64,000 nucleotides of DNA from contig NZ_JOFL01000002.1 of the NCBI RefSeq assembly GCF_000719265.1, positions 1-64,000 of the forward strand. Reading direction: 5' to 3'. A program made the position numbers and the translations under genes. The notes under the pieces are model-generated. The model saw only the letters and a list, made by a program, of their open reading frames with translations. It was not told the origin of the DNA and ran no database searches. Shown one piece after another: positions 16,292-27,278 of this stretch. Position 1 is the first letter of the stretch. Each line of letters begins with the position of its first letter. Source of the DNA: Streptomyces roseoverticillatus. Its GTDB lineage: Bacteria > Actinomycetota > Actinomycetes > Streptomycetales > Streptomycetaceae.

Positions 16292-16621
16292 ATGAGCACC
16301 GGGTTTGGCCTGACAGGGTTCGGCCTGGTCGTACGTTTCACGCTGCGCGGCGCGGACGCCGCGGAGGCCTTCGACGCGCTGGTGTCCCGGACGCTGGAGG
16401 GAATCCGGCAGCACGAGAAGGGCACGGTCGTCTACGTGAACCACCGCGTGCCCGGCGAGCCGCTCGTACGGCTCTTCTACGAGCTGTACGAGGACCGCGC
16501 CGCGTTCGACGCCCACGAGCAGCAGCCCCACACCAAGCAGTTCCTCGAAGCCCGCGAGCAGTTCGTGGCCAAGACCGAGGTGACTTTCCTGGAGCGTCTC
16601 GACGGGAAGCCGTCAGCATGA
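16292..16621 (+). CDS. Antibiotic biosynthesis monooxygenase (ABM) domain protein
   Basis: 109 residues with a single ferredoxin-like ABM domain: LVVRFTLRGADAAEAFDALVSRTLEGIRQHEKGTVVYVNHRV, LVRLFYELYEDRAAFDAHEQQPHTKQFLEAREQFV. The E-x-Y-x-D/A-x-F-x-x-H-x-x-x-H-x-x-F pattern is the family signature. Such small dimeric proteins include quinone-forming monooxygenases and haem-degrading enzymes, but many have unknown substrates. RBS GGGGAGGAGAGG is strong. It is the second gene of the regulator operon. Confidence 0.85.
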   Translation: MSTGFGLTGFGLVVRFTLRGADAAEAFDALVSRTLEGIRQHEKGTVVYVNHRVPGEPLVRLFYELYEDRAAFDAHEQQPHTKQFLEAREQFVAKTEVTFLERLDGKPSA

Positions 16622-16732
16622 CTGGACGCGCTCAGTGACGACGCCCCGCACGTGCGGATCCACGACGGCCGGAGGTTGATCGTGCCAGGGTGACGGGCCC
16701 GGTACCGCGAGCCCGCTCGCCGGGGGCGGCCG

Positions 16733-17173
16733 TTACCCCAGCGCGAAACGTAGTTCCGGCCGTTCCCAGGTGATTCCCGGCAGCGCTGCCGGGACCGTTC
16801 CGACCCGGACCGCGCCCACGCTCCGGTAGAAGCCCTCCGACGGTGGGTGGGAGACGACGCGTACGGACGCAAGGCCTGCCGCCCGGGCCCGTTCCTGCAT
16901 GTGGGTGGCCAGGCGGCGGCCCACGCCCAGGCCCTGGGCGTCGTCCGCGACGAACATCAGGTCCAGTTCGGCGGGCGGGCCGAGGAGCAGGGCGTAGAAG
17001 CCGAGCAACCGCCCGTCCGTCCCCGCCGCCACGTACACCTCGTTCGCCGCCACGTACTCCGCGGTGACCTCGTAGTCCTCGACCATCGCCGCATAACCAC
17101 CCCGGTACGCGCCCGAACCGCGCACCAGTTCCGTGAGGTGTGCGGCGTCCGCCGCCGTCGCCCGTCTGATCAC
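16733..17173 (-). CDS. GNAT family N-acetyltransferase
   Basis: 146 residues, GTG start with GGGGGAG. The GNAT core is intact: MIRRATAADAAHLTELVRGSG, then VYVAAGTDGRLLGFYALL (strand), ELDLMFVADDAQGLGVGRRLATHMQERARAAG (acetyl-CoA loop R/Q-x-x-G-x-G/A: QGLGVGRRL) and a C-terminal GFYRSVGAVRVGTVPAALPGITWERPELRF. The substrate is unknown. A hairpin-forming inverted repeat lies immediately 5' of its ribosome binding site. Confidence 0.9.
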   Translation of the reverse strand: MIRRATAADAAHLTELVRGSGAYRGGYAAMVEDYEVTAEYVAANEVYVAAGTDGRLLGFYALLLGPPAELDLMFVADDAQGLGVGRRLATHMQERARAAGLASVRVVSHPPSEGFYRSVGAVRVGTVPAALPGITWERPELRFALG

Positions 17174-17186
17174 AGCTCCCCCGATC

Positions 17187-17227
17187 GATCGGTAATAGAT
17201 CCAGTACCCCTGAGGGTATTACCGATC
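17187..17227 (-). promoter_or_regulatory. 11-bp inverted repeat before the GNAT gene
   Basis: GATCGGTAATA (17187-17197) and TATTACCGATC (17217-17227) are perfect complements 19 nt apart, with a nested TACCC/GGGTA dyad between them. The element lies between the thiolase stop and the GNAT RBS (both minus strand). It may be an operator or a terminator/attenuator. Confidence 0.6.
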
Positions 17228-17256
17228 CGATCATTCGCCGGAGAGAATGACGGACC

Positions 17257-18513
<1,257 letters not shown>

Positions 18514-18697
18514 TTATGAGCGCTACCCCCGGTACGCAAGGGTCGCGCACGTGCCGGGCGCGCGACAGATGGCCTCGCGCCCTCCCTTGCCGCCCGCCGC
18601 GCCCGTCACTACCGTCGGGGCGTGTATATCTGATGGCCCGTCAGGCACGTGTCCGTCAGGCATGGCCTCCGCGCCGCCGACGCCTCATGGAGGACCG

Positions 18698-19930
18698 ATG
18701 TCCTGCCCCGCGCTCCCCGAAGGCTTCGACCTCACCGACCCCGCCGTCTACCATCGCCGCGTCCCCCTCCCGGAGTTCGCGGCGCTGCGCCGCACCGCGC
18801 CCGTGTGGTGGGTCGCCCAGCCCCACGGCATCGCGGGCTTCGACGACGACGGCTACTGGGCCGTCACCCGGCACGCGGACGTGAAGGAGGTCTCCACCCG
18901 GCCCGACCTCTACTCCGCCTCCCGCAACACCGCGATCATCCGCTTCAACGAGCACATCTCGCGCGAACAGATCGACGTCCAGCGGCTCATCATGCTCAAC
19001 ATGGACCCGCCCGAGCACACCCGCGTCCGCCAGATCGTGCAGCGCGGCTTCACCCCGCGCGCGATACGGGCCCTGGAGGCGGCGCTGCGCGAGCGCGCCA
19101 CGGCGATCGTCGCGGCGGCCCGGGAGCGCGGCAGCGGCGACTTCGTCACCGACATCGCCTGCGAGCTGCCCCTGCAGGCGATCGCCGAGCTCATCGGCGT
19201 CCCGCAGGAGGACCGGGCCCGCATCTTCGACTGGTCCAACAAGATGATCGCCTACGACGACCCCGAGCTGGCCATCACCGAGGAGGTCGGCGCGCACTCC
19301 GCGACGGAGCTCATCTCGTACGCGATGAACCTGGCCGCCGCGCGCAAGGAGTGCCCGGCGAAGGACATCGTCAGCCGGCTGGTCGCCGCCGAGGACGAGG
19401 GCAACCTGGCCTCCGACGAGTTCGGCTTCTTCGTGCTGCTGCTGGCCGTCGCCGGCAACGAGACCACGCGCAACGCCATCAGTCACGGCATGCACGCCTT
19501 CCTCACCCACCCCGGCCAGTGGGAGCTGTACAAGCGCGAGCGCCCCGCGACCGCCGCGGAGGAGATCGTCCGCTGGGCGACGCCCGTCGTCTCCTTCCAG
19601 CGCACGGCCACGCGCGACACCGAGCTCGGCGGCGCCCGCATCCGCGCCGGTCAGCGCGTGGGGATCTTCTACGCCTCCGCCAACCACGACCCGGAGGTCT
19701 TCGACGACCCCGAGGTCTTCGACATCACCCGCGACCCCAATCCGCACCTCGGCTTCGGCGGCGGGGGGCCGCACTTCTGCCTCGGCCGCTCGCTGGCCGC
19801 GCTGGAGATCGACCTCATCTTCCACGCGGTGGCCGACGCCCTCCCGGACATCCGGCTCGCCGGGGAGCCGCGGCGGCTGAGGTCGGCGTGGCTGAACGGG
19901 ATCAAGGAGATGCGGGTGCGGTACGCGTAG
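18698..19930 (+). CDS. Cytochrome P450, CYP125-like (steroid C26/27 hydroxylase)
   Basis: 410 residues; ATG 18698 preceded by GGAGG. P450 landmarks: I-helix AGNETT (252-257), ExxR in AEEIVRWATP (about 289-292), haem loop FGGGGPHFCLGRSLA with Cys361 as iron ligand. The N-terminus GFDLTDPAVYHRRVPLPEFAALRRTAPVWW and HADVKEVSTRPDLYSASRNTAI match the CYP125 family closely, from memory. CYP125 oxidises the terminal methyl of cholesterol/cholestenone through alcohol and aldehyde to the acid. Electrons come from a ferredoxin; a 3Fe-4S ferredoxin is encoded at 34.45 kb. Probably repressed by the KstR-like protein encoded at 43 kb. Confidence 0.9.
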   Translation: MSCPALPEGFDLTDPAVYHRRVPLPEFAALRRTAPVWWVAQPHGIAGFDDDGYWAVTRHADVKEVSTRPDLYSASRNTAIIRFNEHISREQIDVQRLIMLNMDPPEHTRVRQIVQRGFTPRAIRALEAALRERATAIVAAARERGSGDFVTDIACELPLQAIAELIGVPQEDRARIFDWSNKMIAYDDPELAITEEVGAHSATELISYAMNLAAARKECPAKDIVSRLVAAEDEGNLASDEFGFFVLLLAVAGNETTRNAISHGMHAFLTHPGQWELYKRERPATAAEEIVRWATPVVSFQRTATRDTELGGARIRAGQRVGIFYASANHDPEVFDDPEVFDITRDPNPHLGFGGGGPHFCLGRSLAALEIDLIFHAVADALPDIRLAGEPRRLRSAWLNGIKEMRVRYA

Positions 19931-20130
19931 CCGCCCTCCGGTACGCGTAGCCGCCCTCCGTTCTGCGTCCGGCTCCTCCGGCTTGCGCCTGGCCCCTGCG
20001 TCCCGCGTCCGGCCCTTCCGGCCCGCGCCTGGCTCCCTCCGTCCCGCGCCCGGCCCCTGTGTCCCGCGCCCGATCCCTCCGGCCTGCGCCGGCTCCCTCC
20101 GTCCCGCGCCCGATCCCTCCGAACTCCTGC
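19931..20130. repeat. Degenerate short repeats in the P450-DUF6230 intergenic region
   Basis: After the P450 stop, GGTACGCGTAGCCGCCCTCC is duplicated. About eight irregular units of 20-25 bp of the type CCCTCCGTCCCGCGCCCGG then follow. There is no fixed spacer length, so this is not a CRISPR. The remaining 20131-20344 should contain the promoter of the DUF6230 operon, for which no convincing -35 box is visible. Confidence 0.7.
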
Positions 20131-20344
20131 CTGATCGACTCCATGACGGATCGTCAATTCACTTTCCTTGTAAGGGAATAGTCCGTACCGGGACCTTGTC
20201 CGCCGGCAGTCGCGGACTTACTCTCGGGTACACCTTCCGGGCAGGCCCGTCACGCGGTAAGCCCGTGACATCACCGGCCCCGTGCCGCACGGAGGCCGCC
20301 CGCCCGGCAGCGCTCATCCGAGGCTCTCCGAGGGGACGATCAGC

Positions 20345-20965
20345 ATGAACGACGCGCAAGGCAGACCGGTCACGGGACGGGTCAGGTGGCGCAGGTTCGC
20401 CGTCCTGGCCGTGCCCGGCTTCGCGGCGACGGCGGCGCTGGCCGTGGCGCTGGCGGAAGGGGCCCTCGCGGCCTCGTTCGCCGTGTCGGGGCAGGAGTTC
20501 AAGGTCTCGGCCGACAGCCTGGAGGGCGAGGGCTTCGCGCAGTACGGCAGCGTGGACACCAACGCCCGCGGCGACCTGCTGCCCGTCGCGGTCACCGCGA
20601 TCAAGGAGGCCGAGCTGAAGAAGCTCTGCCAGTCCGTGGTCACCCACCTGCCCGTCATCGGGGACATCTCGCTCAATCTGACGGCGGGCGGCGGCGGCAC
20701 CCCGGTCCGGGCCAGCAACCTCTTCCTCGACGCCACCCAGATGGGTGGCGACGCCGAGTTCAAGAACGTCGAGATCGGCCGCGACGCCTCCACCCTCGAC
20801 AAGGGCCCGGACGGCGCCCAGGGCCTGCAGGACCTCTTCGCCCAGCAGGCCGACCACGTCAGCGTGAAGAAGCTCCGGCAGGTTGCGTGGGCGACCAACG
20901 CGGGAACGTTCAAGCTGGCCGGGCTGCGGTTGAACATCGCCAAGGGCAAGCAGGAGTGCTTCTGA
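20345..20965 (+). CDS. DUF6230 family exported protein
   Basis: 206 residues, ATG with GAGGGG upstream. A basic N-terminus and hydrophobic core (FAVLAVPGFAATAALAVALAEGALAASFAVSG) form a signal/anchor. The body has the DUF6230 pattern: FKVSADSLEGEGFAQYGSVD, AVTAIKEAELKKLCQSVVTHLPVIGDISLNLTAG, NLFLDATQMGGDAEFKNVEIGRDAS and a C-terminal NAGTFKLAGLRLNIAKGKQECF. Proteins of this family are sometimes labelled cholesterol esterase in genomes, without a visible hydrolase triad here. It starts a three-gene operon with DUF6114 and a secreted protein, a conserved Streptomyces arrangement. Confidence 0.88.
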   Translation: MNDAQGRPVTGRVRWRRFAVLAVPGFAATAALAVALAEGALAASFAVSGQEFKVSADSLEGEGFAQYGSVDTNARGDLLPVAVTAIKEAELKKLCQSVVTHLPVIGDISLNLTAGGGGTPVRASNLFLDATQMGGDAEFKNVEIGRDASTLDKGPDGAQGLQDLFAQQADHVSVKKLRQVAWATNAGTFKLAGLRLNIAKGKQECF

Positions 20966-20966
20966 C

Positions 20967-22285
<1,319 letters not shown>

Positions 22286-22309
22286 CCGCGCCCCGCCCGG
22301 GGCCGCCGG

Positions 22310-24373
22310 TCAGCCCTTCGCCGCGGGCGGTCTGGACGCCGTCCCCGTGACCCCCGTGACCCCCGCGGGCAGCGGATCGCTCTCGCCGCGCGCCGCCGGC
22401 ACCTTCCCGAACGCCAGCCGGCCGGGACCGCTCAGCACGTACTGGATCGCGAAGCCGGCCAGGACGACCAGGGCACCGCCGACCGCGTCGAGCACGTAGT
22501 GGTTGGCGGTGCCGACGATCACCGAGAACGTCAGCAGCGGATAGAGCATGCCGAGGCACTTCGTCCACGGCTTCGGCGCGACGACGGCGATCACGATGCC
22601 GCACCACAGCGACCAGCCGATGTGCAGCGACGGCATGGCCGCGTACTGGTTGGACAGCTCCGTCAGCGCCCCGAAGTCGGGGTGGTCCAGGTCCTGCGGA
22701 CCGTTGACCGTGTCGATGAAGCCGAGGCCCGGCATCAGCCGCGGCGGCGCCAGCGGGTAGGCCCAGAAGCCGGCGAGCGCGAGCAGGGTCGCCAGGGACA
22801 GCGCGGTGCGGGCCCAGCGGTACGTGCCGGGCCGGCGCACGTAGAGGTAGACCAGCAGGCAGACCGGCACCAGGAAGTGGAAGGTGCCGTAGTAGTAGTT
22901 CATGCTGCCGGTGAGCCAGCCGATGCCCGCCACGAAGTGGTTGAAGCCGTGCTCGACGTCGGTGTGCAGGAACTCCTCCATACCGAGGATCTGCCGGCCG
23001 TGCGCCTCCGCGAGGGAGCGCTCGTCCGGGGCCTGGGCACGGATGAACTGGTAGAACCAGTAGCCGACCCGTATCAGCATCAGCTCCAGCAGGACGTTCG
23101 GGCGGGTCAGCGGCCGCCGCCAGAAGCGGAACAGCGGCACCCAGGAGTACCGGCCCGGCTGCGGTTCGGCCACCGGCGTCGGCACCGGCCGCTCCCAGCC
23201 CTCCGCGGTGCGGGGCAGGAACGGCACCACGCAGGCCGCCAGGAGCGCGGCCAGCAGCGGGGCGTTGTCGCCGAGGGGGCGCAGCAGCGGGTTGTCCGGC
23301 ATCAGCACGGTGCTGGTGAGCGTCATCACGAGCACGACGAGCACGGGCCACACCAGGCGGTCGGCGCGGCGCCCGCCCACGCGGCCGACGACCGCGAGCA
23401 GGATCCACAGCTGCTGGTGCTGCCAGGCCGTCGGCGAGACGGCGACCGCGGTGCAGCCCGCGACGGCCGTCGCGAGGAGCGCCTGCCCGTCGAGGGCGTA
23501 GCGGGCGGCCCGGCGCAGGCCGAGCACGGTGACCGCGGCGGCCAGCACGCCGTACGACGCCAGTTCGGCCGGGCCGTGCAGGCCGGTGCGGAGCAGCAGG
23601 CCGTGCAGGGACTGGTTGGCGAGCCCGTCCGGGGCGTGGCCGAGGCCGGCACCGGCGATGTGGTGGATCCAGTACGTCCACGAGTCGTCCGGCATGAAGA
23701 CCCACGTCAGCGCCGTGCAGGCCGCGAAGGTGACGCCGGTGGCGGCGGCCGCGCGGCGGCGGCCCGTCAGCCACTGCAGGACGGCGAACAGCAGCACCGC
23801 GGGCTGCAGGGCCGCGGCGACGCCGACGAGCAGGCCGCTCACCCGGCCGGAGCCGCGCGCGAGGCGGGGCGGACAGCAGCCGAGGAGCACCAGCAGGACG
23901 GGGATGATGCTCGTCTGCCCGAGCGTGAACGTGTTCCGCACGGGCAGCGACAGCACCGCGAGGATCACCGCCACGGGGGCGGCGAGCAGCGCCGTGCGGC
24001 GCGGGACGGGACCGGGCAGGGAACGCGCGGCGACGAGCGCCAGGGCGACCACCAGCAACAGCGTGCCGAACGTCCAGAAAATGCCCAGGCCCTGCTCGGC
24101 GGCCCTCGTCAGCGGCTTGAGGACGAGTCCCGCGAAAGGAGTACCGGTGAACTCGTCCGTGTCGTAGAGCGAGCCCCTGACGTGGAGGACACCGTGGTCA
24201 CCGATCCACCGTTCCAGGTCGGTGAACCGCCGCTCGGGAGGCAGCCGCAGCACGGCCGCGGCCTGACGGACCGCCAGCAGCGCGGCGAGCAGCCACAGCG
24301 CGCCCAGGGCGAGGCCGGTCCTCGCCCACGCCCTCGGCGGACTTCCGAGTCCGCCTCTCTGCGCATTCGCCAC
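22310..24373 (-). CDS. Bifunctional GT87 mannosyltransferase / PAP2 phosphotransferase
   Basis: 687 residues; GTG start with GGAGGAG. Residues 15-410 are a multi-helix GT87 (DUF2029) polyprenol-phosphate-dependent glycosyltransferase module, including SVRNTFTLGQTSIIPVLLVLLG and AWQHQQLWIL. Residues 440-665 form a PAP2/Aur1-like domain with the three active-site blocks: YPLAPPRLMPGLGFIDTV, MPSLHIGWSLWCG (catalytic His) and GTANHYVLDAVGGALVV (His/Asp). The fused architecture is known in streptomycetes. It probably transfers sugar and phosphoinositol-type head groups to lipids at the outer membrane face. The exact product is unknown. Confidence 0.9.
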   Translation of the reverse strand: MANAQRGGLGSPPRAWARTGLALGALWLLAALLAVRQAAAVLRLPPERRFTDLERWIGDHGVLHVRGSLYDTDEFTGTPFAGLVLKPLTRAAEQGLGIFWTFGTLLLVVALALVAARSLPGPVPRRTALLAAPVAVILAVLSLPVRNTFTLGQTSIIPVLLVLLGCCPPRLARGSGRVSGLLVGVAAALQPAVLLFAVLQWLTGRRRAAAATGVTFAACTALTWVFMPDDSWTYWIHHIAGAGLGHAPDGLANQSLHGLLLRTGLHGPAELASYGVLAAAVTVLGLRRAARYALDGQALLATAVAGCTAVAVSPTAWQHQQLWILLAVVGRVGGRRADRLVWPVLVVLVMTLTSTVLMPDNPLLRPLGDNAPLLAALLAACVVPFLPRTAEGWERPVPTPVAEPQPGRYSWVPLFRFWRRPLTRPNVLLELMLIRVGYWFYQFIRAQAPDERSLAEAHGRQILGMEEFLHTDVEHGFNHFVAGIGWLTGSMNYYYGTFHFLVPVCLLVYLYVRRPGTYRWARTALSLATLLALAGFWAYPLAPPRLMPGLGFIDTVNGPQDLDHPDFGALTELSNQYAAMPSLHIGWSLWCGIVIAVVAPKPWTKCLGMLYPLLTFSVIVGTANHYVLDAVGGALVVLAGFAIQYVLSGPGRLAFGKVPAARGESDPLPAGVTGVTGTASRPPAAKG

Positions 24374-24559
24374 GCCCAGCCGCTCCTCCGGGGTCGCCCA
24401 GCTCGGTCACCTCGTAGCGCTCTTTGAGACCTTACTGAGTCCGGAAGAACAGACGCAGGCCGCCGCCGCGTTACCTGGTCGCGTCGCAGAACTGTCCGAA
24501 AGGCGACGGCCCGGGGGCCCGCCAGGGGGTCGCCTGACGGATGCGGACGCGCTCGTGGC

Positions 24560-24695
24560 GCGGCCGCGGTGCTGCCGGGGATCACGTGGGAGCGGCCGGA
24601 ACCGGTCTTCGCGCCGGGGTGACGGTCACCCCTCGGCCGGCCGGGCCCTGAACCGGTTCCGCAACCACTGGCGGCCGGATCGCGCGCCCCGGTAA
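24560..24695 (+). pseudogene. Decayed gene tails (GNAT-like and NRFRNHWR-type)
   Basis: Two unrelated C-terminal remnants lie back to back in different frames. The frame ending TGA 24622 reads AAVLPGITWERPEPVFAPG, resembling the C-terminus of the GNAT at 16.7 kb (ALPGITWERPELRFALG). The frame ending TAA 24695 reads GRALNRFRNHWRPDRAPR, resembling the end of the small protein at 14.4 kb (GWALNRFRNHWRLDH). Neither has an upstream coding body. The rest of 24374-24559 shows no gene. Confidence 0.5.
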
Positions 24696-24735
24696 TTCGG
24701 ACGCGTCCGCGAAACCCCCGTGCGACCATGCCGCC

Positions 24736-25257
24736 ATGACCCGTACGACCGCCTGGACCGTCACCCCGCAGCCCGTCCGTTCTCCCGAGGCGGTGGACCT
24801 GATGCGGGAGTACATGACCGAGGTCGCCGATCGCTGGTTCCTGCTGTACGAGGGGCGTACGACCACGCCGGAGGAGGTCGAGGGGTACGTCGCCGAGGAG
24901 GCGCACGACGACCTCGCCCCGCCCAAGGGGGTGCTGCTGGTCGCCCGGCGGGACGGGGAGCCGATGGGGTGCCTGGGGCTGCGGTGGTACGACCGGGGGC
25001 GGGGGACGGCCGAGTTGAAGCGGATGTTCGTGCGGGCCGCCGCGCGCGGGCTCGGGGCCGCGCCCGCGCTGCTGGCCGCGGCCGAGACCGCCGCACGGGA
25101 GTGGGGCGCCGCGCGGATCGTGCTGGACACGCGCAAGGACCTGGTGGAGGCGAGGGCCCTGTACGCCCGGTACGGGTTCGTTCCGATCCCCCGCTACAAC
25201 ACCGTGGAGGAGAACCCCTACGCCGAAGTGTGGATGGGCAAGGAGCTGCGCTCCTGA
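24736..25257 (+). CDS. GNAT family N-acetyltransferase
   Basis: 173 residues. N-terminus MTRTTAWTVTPQPVRSPEAVDLMREYMTEVADRW; core strands VLLVARRDGEPMGCLGLRWYD and AELKRMFVRAAARGLGAAPALLAAAETAAREWGAARIVLDTRKDLVEARALYARYGFVPI. These give the GNAT acetyl-CoA binding loop (R-x-x-G-L-G) and the terminal YxRYGF strand. The substrate is unknown; a small molecule or antibiotic is as likely as a protein. It is convergent with the lipase gene, with a shared bidirectional terminator. Confidence 0.88.
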   Translation: MTRTTAWTVTPQPVRSPEAVDLMREYMTEVADRWFLLYEGRTTTPEEVEGYVAEEAHDDLAPPKGVLLVARRDGEPMGCLGLRWYDRGRGTAELKRMFVRAAARGLGAAPALLAAAETAAREWGAARIVLDTRKDLVEARALYARYGFVPIPRYNTVEENPYAEVWMGKELRS

Positions 25258-25262
25258 CCGCC

Positions 25263-25290
25263 CGGGCCGGGGCGTCACCACCCCGGCCCG
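25263..25290. terminator. Bidirectional hairpin between GNAT and lipase
   Basis: CGGGCCGGGG pairs with CCCCGGCCCG across an 8-nt loop, located exactly between the two convergent stops. Confidence 0.7.
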
Positions 25291-25298
25291 GCCCGGGG

Positions 25299-26168
25299 TC
25301 AGCTCAGGACCGACGTACAGGTGGTGGGTTCGGCGTTGGCCGGGTCGAGGAGGTTGGCGACCCAGTGGACGACGATGCGGTCGACGCTGCCGATCGAGAT
25401 GTGCTCGGAGAGGTCGAGCGGGCAGAGGTCCTGGAGCAGGACGTTGCGGACGTTCCGGCCCGCCAGGAAGTTCGTGCCGTGCGGCGTGACGATCTGGTCG
25501 TACTTGGTGGCGATCACCGAGTACTCGACCCCGGGCATGGTGTCGGGGCTTGCGTTCAGGCGGTTGAGGAAGTCGGAACCGAGGGCCTGGTCGGTGAGGC
25601 CCGGGGTCATGCCTCCGAGGACCTTCCGGGCGCCCGGGACGCTGTCCATCAGCTTGGTCAGGCCCATCATGGTCGTGCCGTGGCTGGAGGGGGCGAGGCC
25701 GATGAGGTGGTTGACCTTGCTCGCGCCGCCCAGGAAGTTGATGTAGTAGCGCGGCATCATGCCGCCCTGGGAGTGGCCGACCATGTCCACCTTGTCGACG
25801 CCGGTGGCCGCGCGCACCTTGTCGACGTACGCGGAGAGCTCCTCGGCCGACTTGTCGATCGGGCCGAGGCCGTAGAGGACCGGCACGCCGGGAAGCTTGC
25901 CGTAGTCGAGGGAGAAGACGCAGTAGCCGCGCTTGACCAGATAGGGCGCCATCACGAGCCAGTTGTCGGTGGCGTTGCCGAGCGTGCCGTGGACCAGGAC
26001 GACGGGGCGCGGGTGCGCGGCGGAGGGCTTGCAGCTGAAGTCGTTCCAGCCGCTGCTGACCGTTGCGGGGCGGTCGGCGGCCGAGGCGGTGGAGCCGATG
26101 GCCAAAGTCAGAGTAAGAGCTGATAAAAGGGAACAAACAAGGCGGGAAGCTCGCCGGATTCCAAACAT
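25299..26168 (-). CDS. Secreted alpha/beta-hydrolase lipase
   Basis: About 289 residues. I choose ATG 26168 (MFGIRRASRLVCSLLSALTLTLAIGSTASAA) because GAGG is at the right distance and the signal peptide begins there; ATG 26183 is an alternative. The alpha/beta-hydrolase fold is plain: PVVLVHGTLGN (oxyanion HG), nucleophile Ser in MVGHSQGGMMPRYY, Asp in ATKYDQIVTPHGT and His in VDRIVVHWVANL. Cys residues (FSCKPS, LCPLD, TTCTS) suggest disulfides. It is similar to lipase class 2/LipA-type triacylglycerol lipases of Streptomyces. A 7-bp inverted repeat lies upstream. Confidence 0.9.
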   Translation of the reverse strand: MFGIRRASRLVCSLLSALTLTLAIGSTASAADRPATVSSGWNDFSCKPSAAHPRPVVLVHGTLGNATDNWLVMAPYLVKRGYCVFSLDYGKLPGVPVLYGLGPIDKSAEELSAYVDKVRAATGVDKVDMVGHSQGGMMPRYYINFLGGASKVNHLIGLAPSSHGTTMMGLTKLMDSVPGARKVLGGMTPGLTDQALGSDFLNRLNASPDTMPGVEYSVIATKYDQIVTPHGTNFLAGRNVRNVLLQDLCPLDLSEHISIGSVDRIVVHWVANLLDPANAEPTTCTSVLS

Positions 26169-26267
26169 GAAGACCTCGTGCATAGTGCGAGCAGGCGGCA
26201 CCGGCGCAACGACCTGTCCGGTCGCGCACCGAAAGCCGTCCGCGTGGGTTCGATCAAGATCGCCGAA

Positions 26268-26292
26268 AAGTTACCGGCGAGTCAAGTAACTT
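26268..26292 (-). promoter_or_regulatory. Dyad AAGTTAC-N11-GTAACTT upstream of lipase
   Basis: Perfect 7-bp arms (26268-26274 and 26286-26292) lie 100 bp before the lipase start, in the gap between the ECF-S stop and the lipase gene. TTAC...GTAA dyads are seen upstream of lipid-metabolism genes in actinobacteria; the regulator is unknown. Confidence 0.5.
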
Positions 26293-26300
26293 CCGGTACG

Positions 26301-27278
26301 TCAGACCGCACGGCGCCGTTCGGCCGGAGTGCGTGCGGGCCCGCCGGGCGGCTCCTGGAAGGCCACCGGCTCCCCGAAGGACACCGGCGCGTCGAACGCC
26401 GCCCTCCGCGCGCCGCGCCGCAGCGCCTTCAGGACCGTCGGGCCGAGGGCGAGCGTCGCGGTGACCGTCACGATCGCGCGCGGGACGTCCCAGCCCAGGG
26501 ACGTGGCCAGGCAGTACGCGGCGAAGCGGGTGAGGTTTTCGGACAGCGGGTCGCCGGGGACGAAGGAGACGCCCGTGGCGAGCGCGCCGATGTAGGGCCA
26601 GCCCTGGAGGTTCATCACCGTCCCGTAGAAGAGGGACGCCACCGCCCCGTAGCCCGCGAGCATCAGCACCTCGCGGGCGCCCCGCAGCCGGTCCGGGCCC
26701 GGCAGCAGGCCCGCGCCCATGGACACCCATCCCATCGCCAGCATCTGGAACGGCATCCAGGGGCCGACACCGCCCGTCAGCAGCGCCGACGCGAACATCG
26801 ACACCGAGCCGAGCACGAACCCGAAGCCCGGTCCGAGGACCCGGCCCGCCAGGACCATCAGGAAGAACATCGGCTCGATGCCGGCCGTGCCCGCGCCCAG
26901 CGGCCGCAGGGCCGCGCCCGCCGCCGCGAGGACGCCGAGCATCGCGATGGCCTTCGCGTCCAGGCCCGCGTCGGCGATGGCCGCCACCACGACCGCCAGC
27001 AGCAGCGGCAGCAGCGCCGCGAACAGCCACGGCGCGTCCTGGGAGTGCGCGAGCCCGGAGGCGGAGGCGGCGAGCAGGGGCCAGCCGAAGGCCATCACGC
27101 CGACGGCGGAGACGAGGAGCAGGGCCGCGATCGAACGGCGGCCCAGGCGGATCGCCCGCGCCTGGCGGCCGGGGGCGGGGATGCGGCGGCCGGGGGTGGT
27201 GTCCTTGCGGTCGGCTACGGGGTTCCGGTGGCCGGGGGCGGCGTCCTGACGACCGGCGGCGTTGTCCTTGTCCTTCAC
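26301..27278 (-). CDS. ECF transporter S component (predicted cobalamin)
   Basis: 325 residues; GTG 27278 overlaps the ATPase stop by four bases. A long basic, disordered N-terminus (about 40 residues) precedes six helices. Features shared with ECF S components include LLAASASGLAHSQDAPW, AKAIAMLGVLAAAGAALRPLGAGTAGIEPMFFLMVLAGRVLGPGFGFVLGSVSMFASALLTGGVGPWMPFQMLAMGWVSMGAGLLPG and a C-terminal YCLATSLGWDVPRAIVTVTATLALGPTVLKALRR. The substrate is predicted from the operon's cobalamin riboswitch, not from the sequence itself. Last gene of the five-gene operon. Confidence 0.85.
   Translation of the reverse strand: MKDKDNAAGRQDAAPGHRNPVADRKDTTPGRRIPAPGRQARAIRLGRRSIAALLLVSAVGVMAFGWPLLAASASGLAHSQDAPWLFAALLPLLLAVVVAAIADAGLDAKAIAMLGVLAAAGAALRPLGAGTAGIEPMFFLMVLAGRVLGPGFGFVLGSVSMFASALLTGGVGPWMPFQMLAMGWVSMGAGLLPGPDRLRGAREVLMLAGYGAVASLFYGTVMNLQGWPYIGALATGVSFVPGDPLSENLTRFAAYCLATSLGWDVPRAIVTVTATLALGPTVLKALRRGARRAAFDAPVSFGEPVAFQEPPGGPARTPAERRRAV

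Noticed and set aside
19931..20130. Regularly looking short repeats that could suggest a CRISPR array
   Set aside because: Repeat units and spacing are irregular, there are no unique spacers and no cas genes are nearby.
22499..24427. Long plus-strand frame antisense to the GT87-PAP2 gene
   Set aside because: Its translation is Arg/Glu/Gly-rich low complexity. The minus-strand protein has all GT87 and PAP2 motifs.
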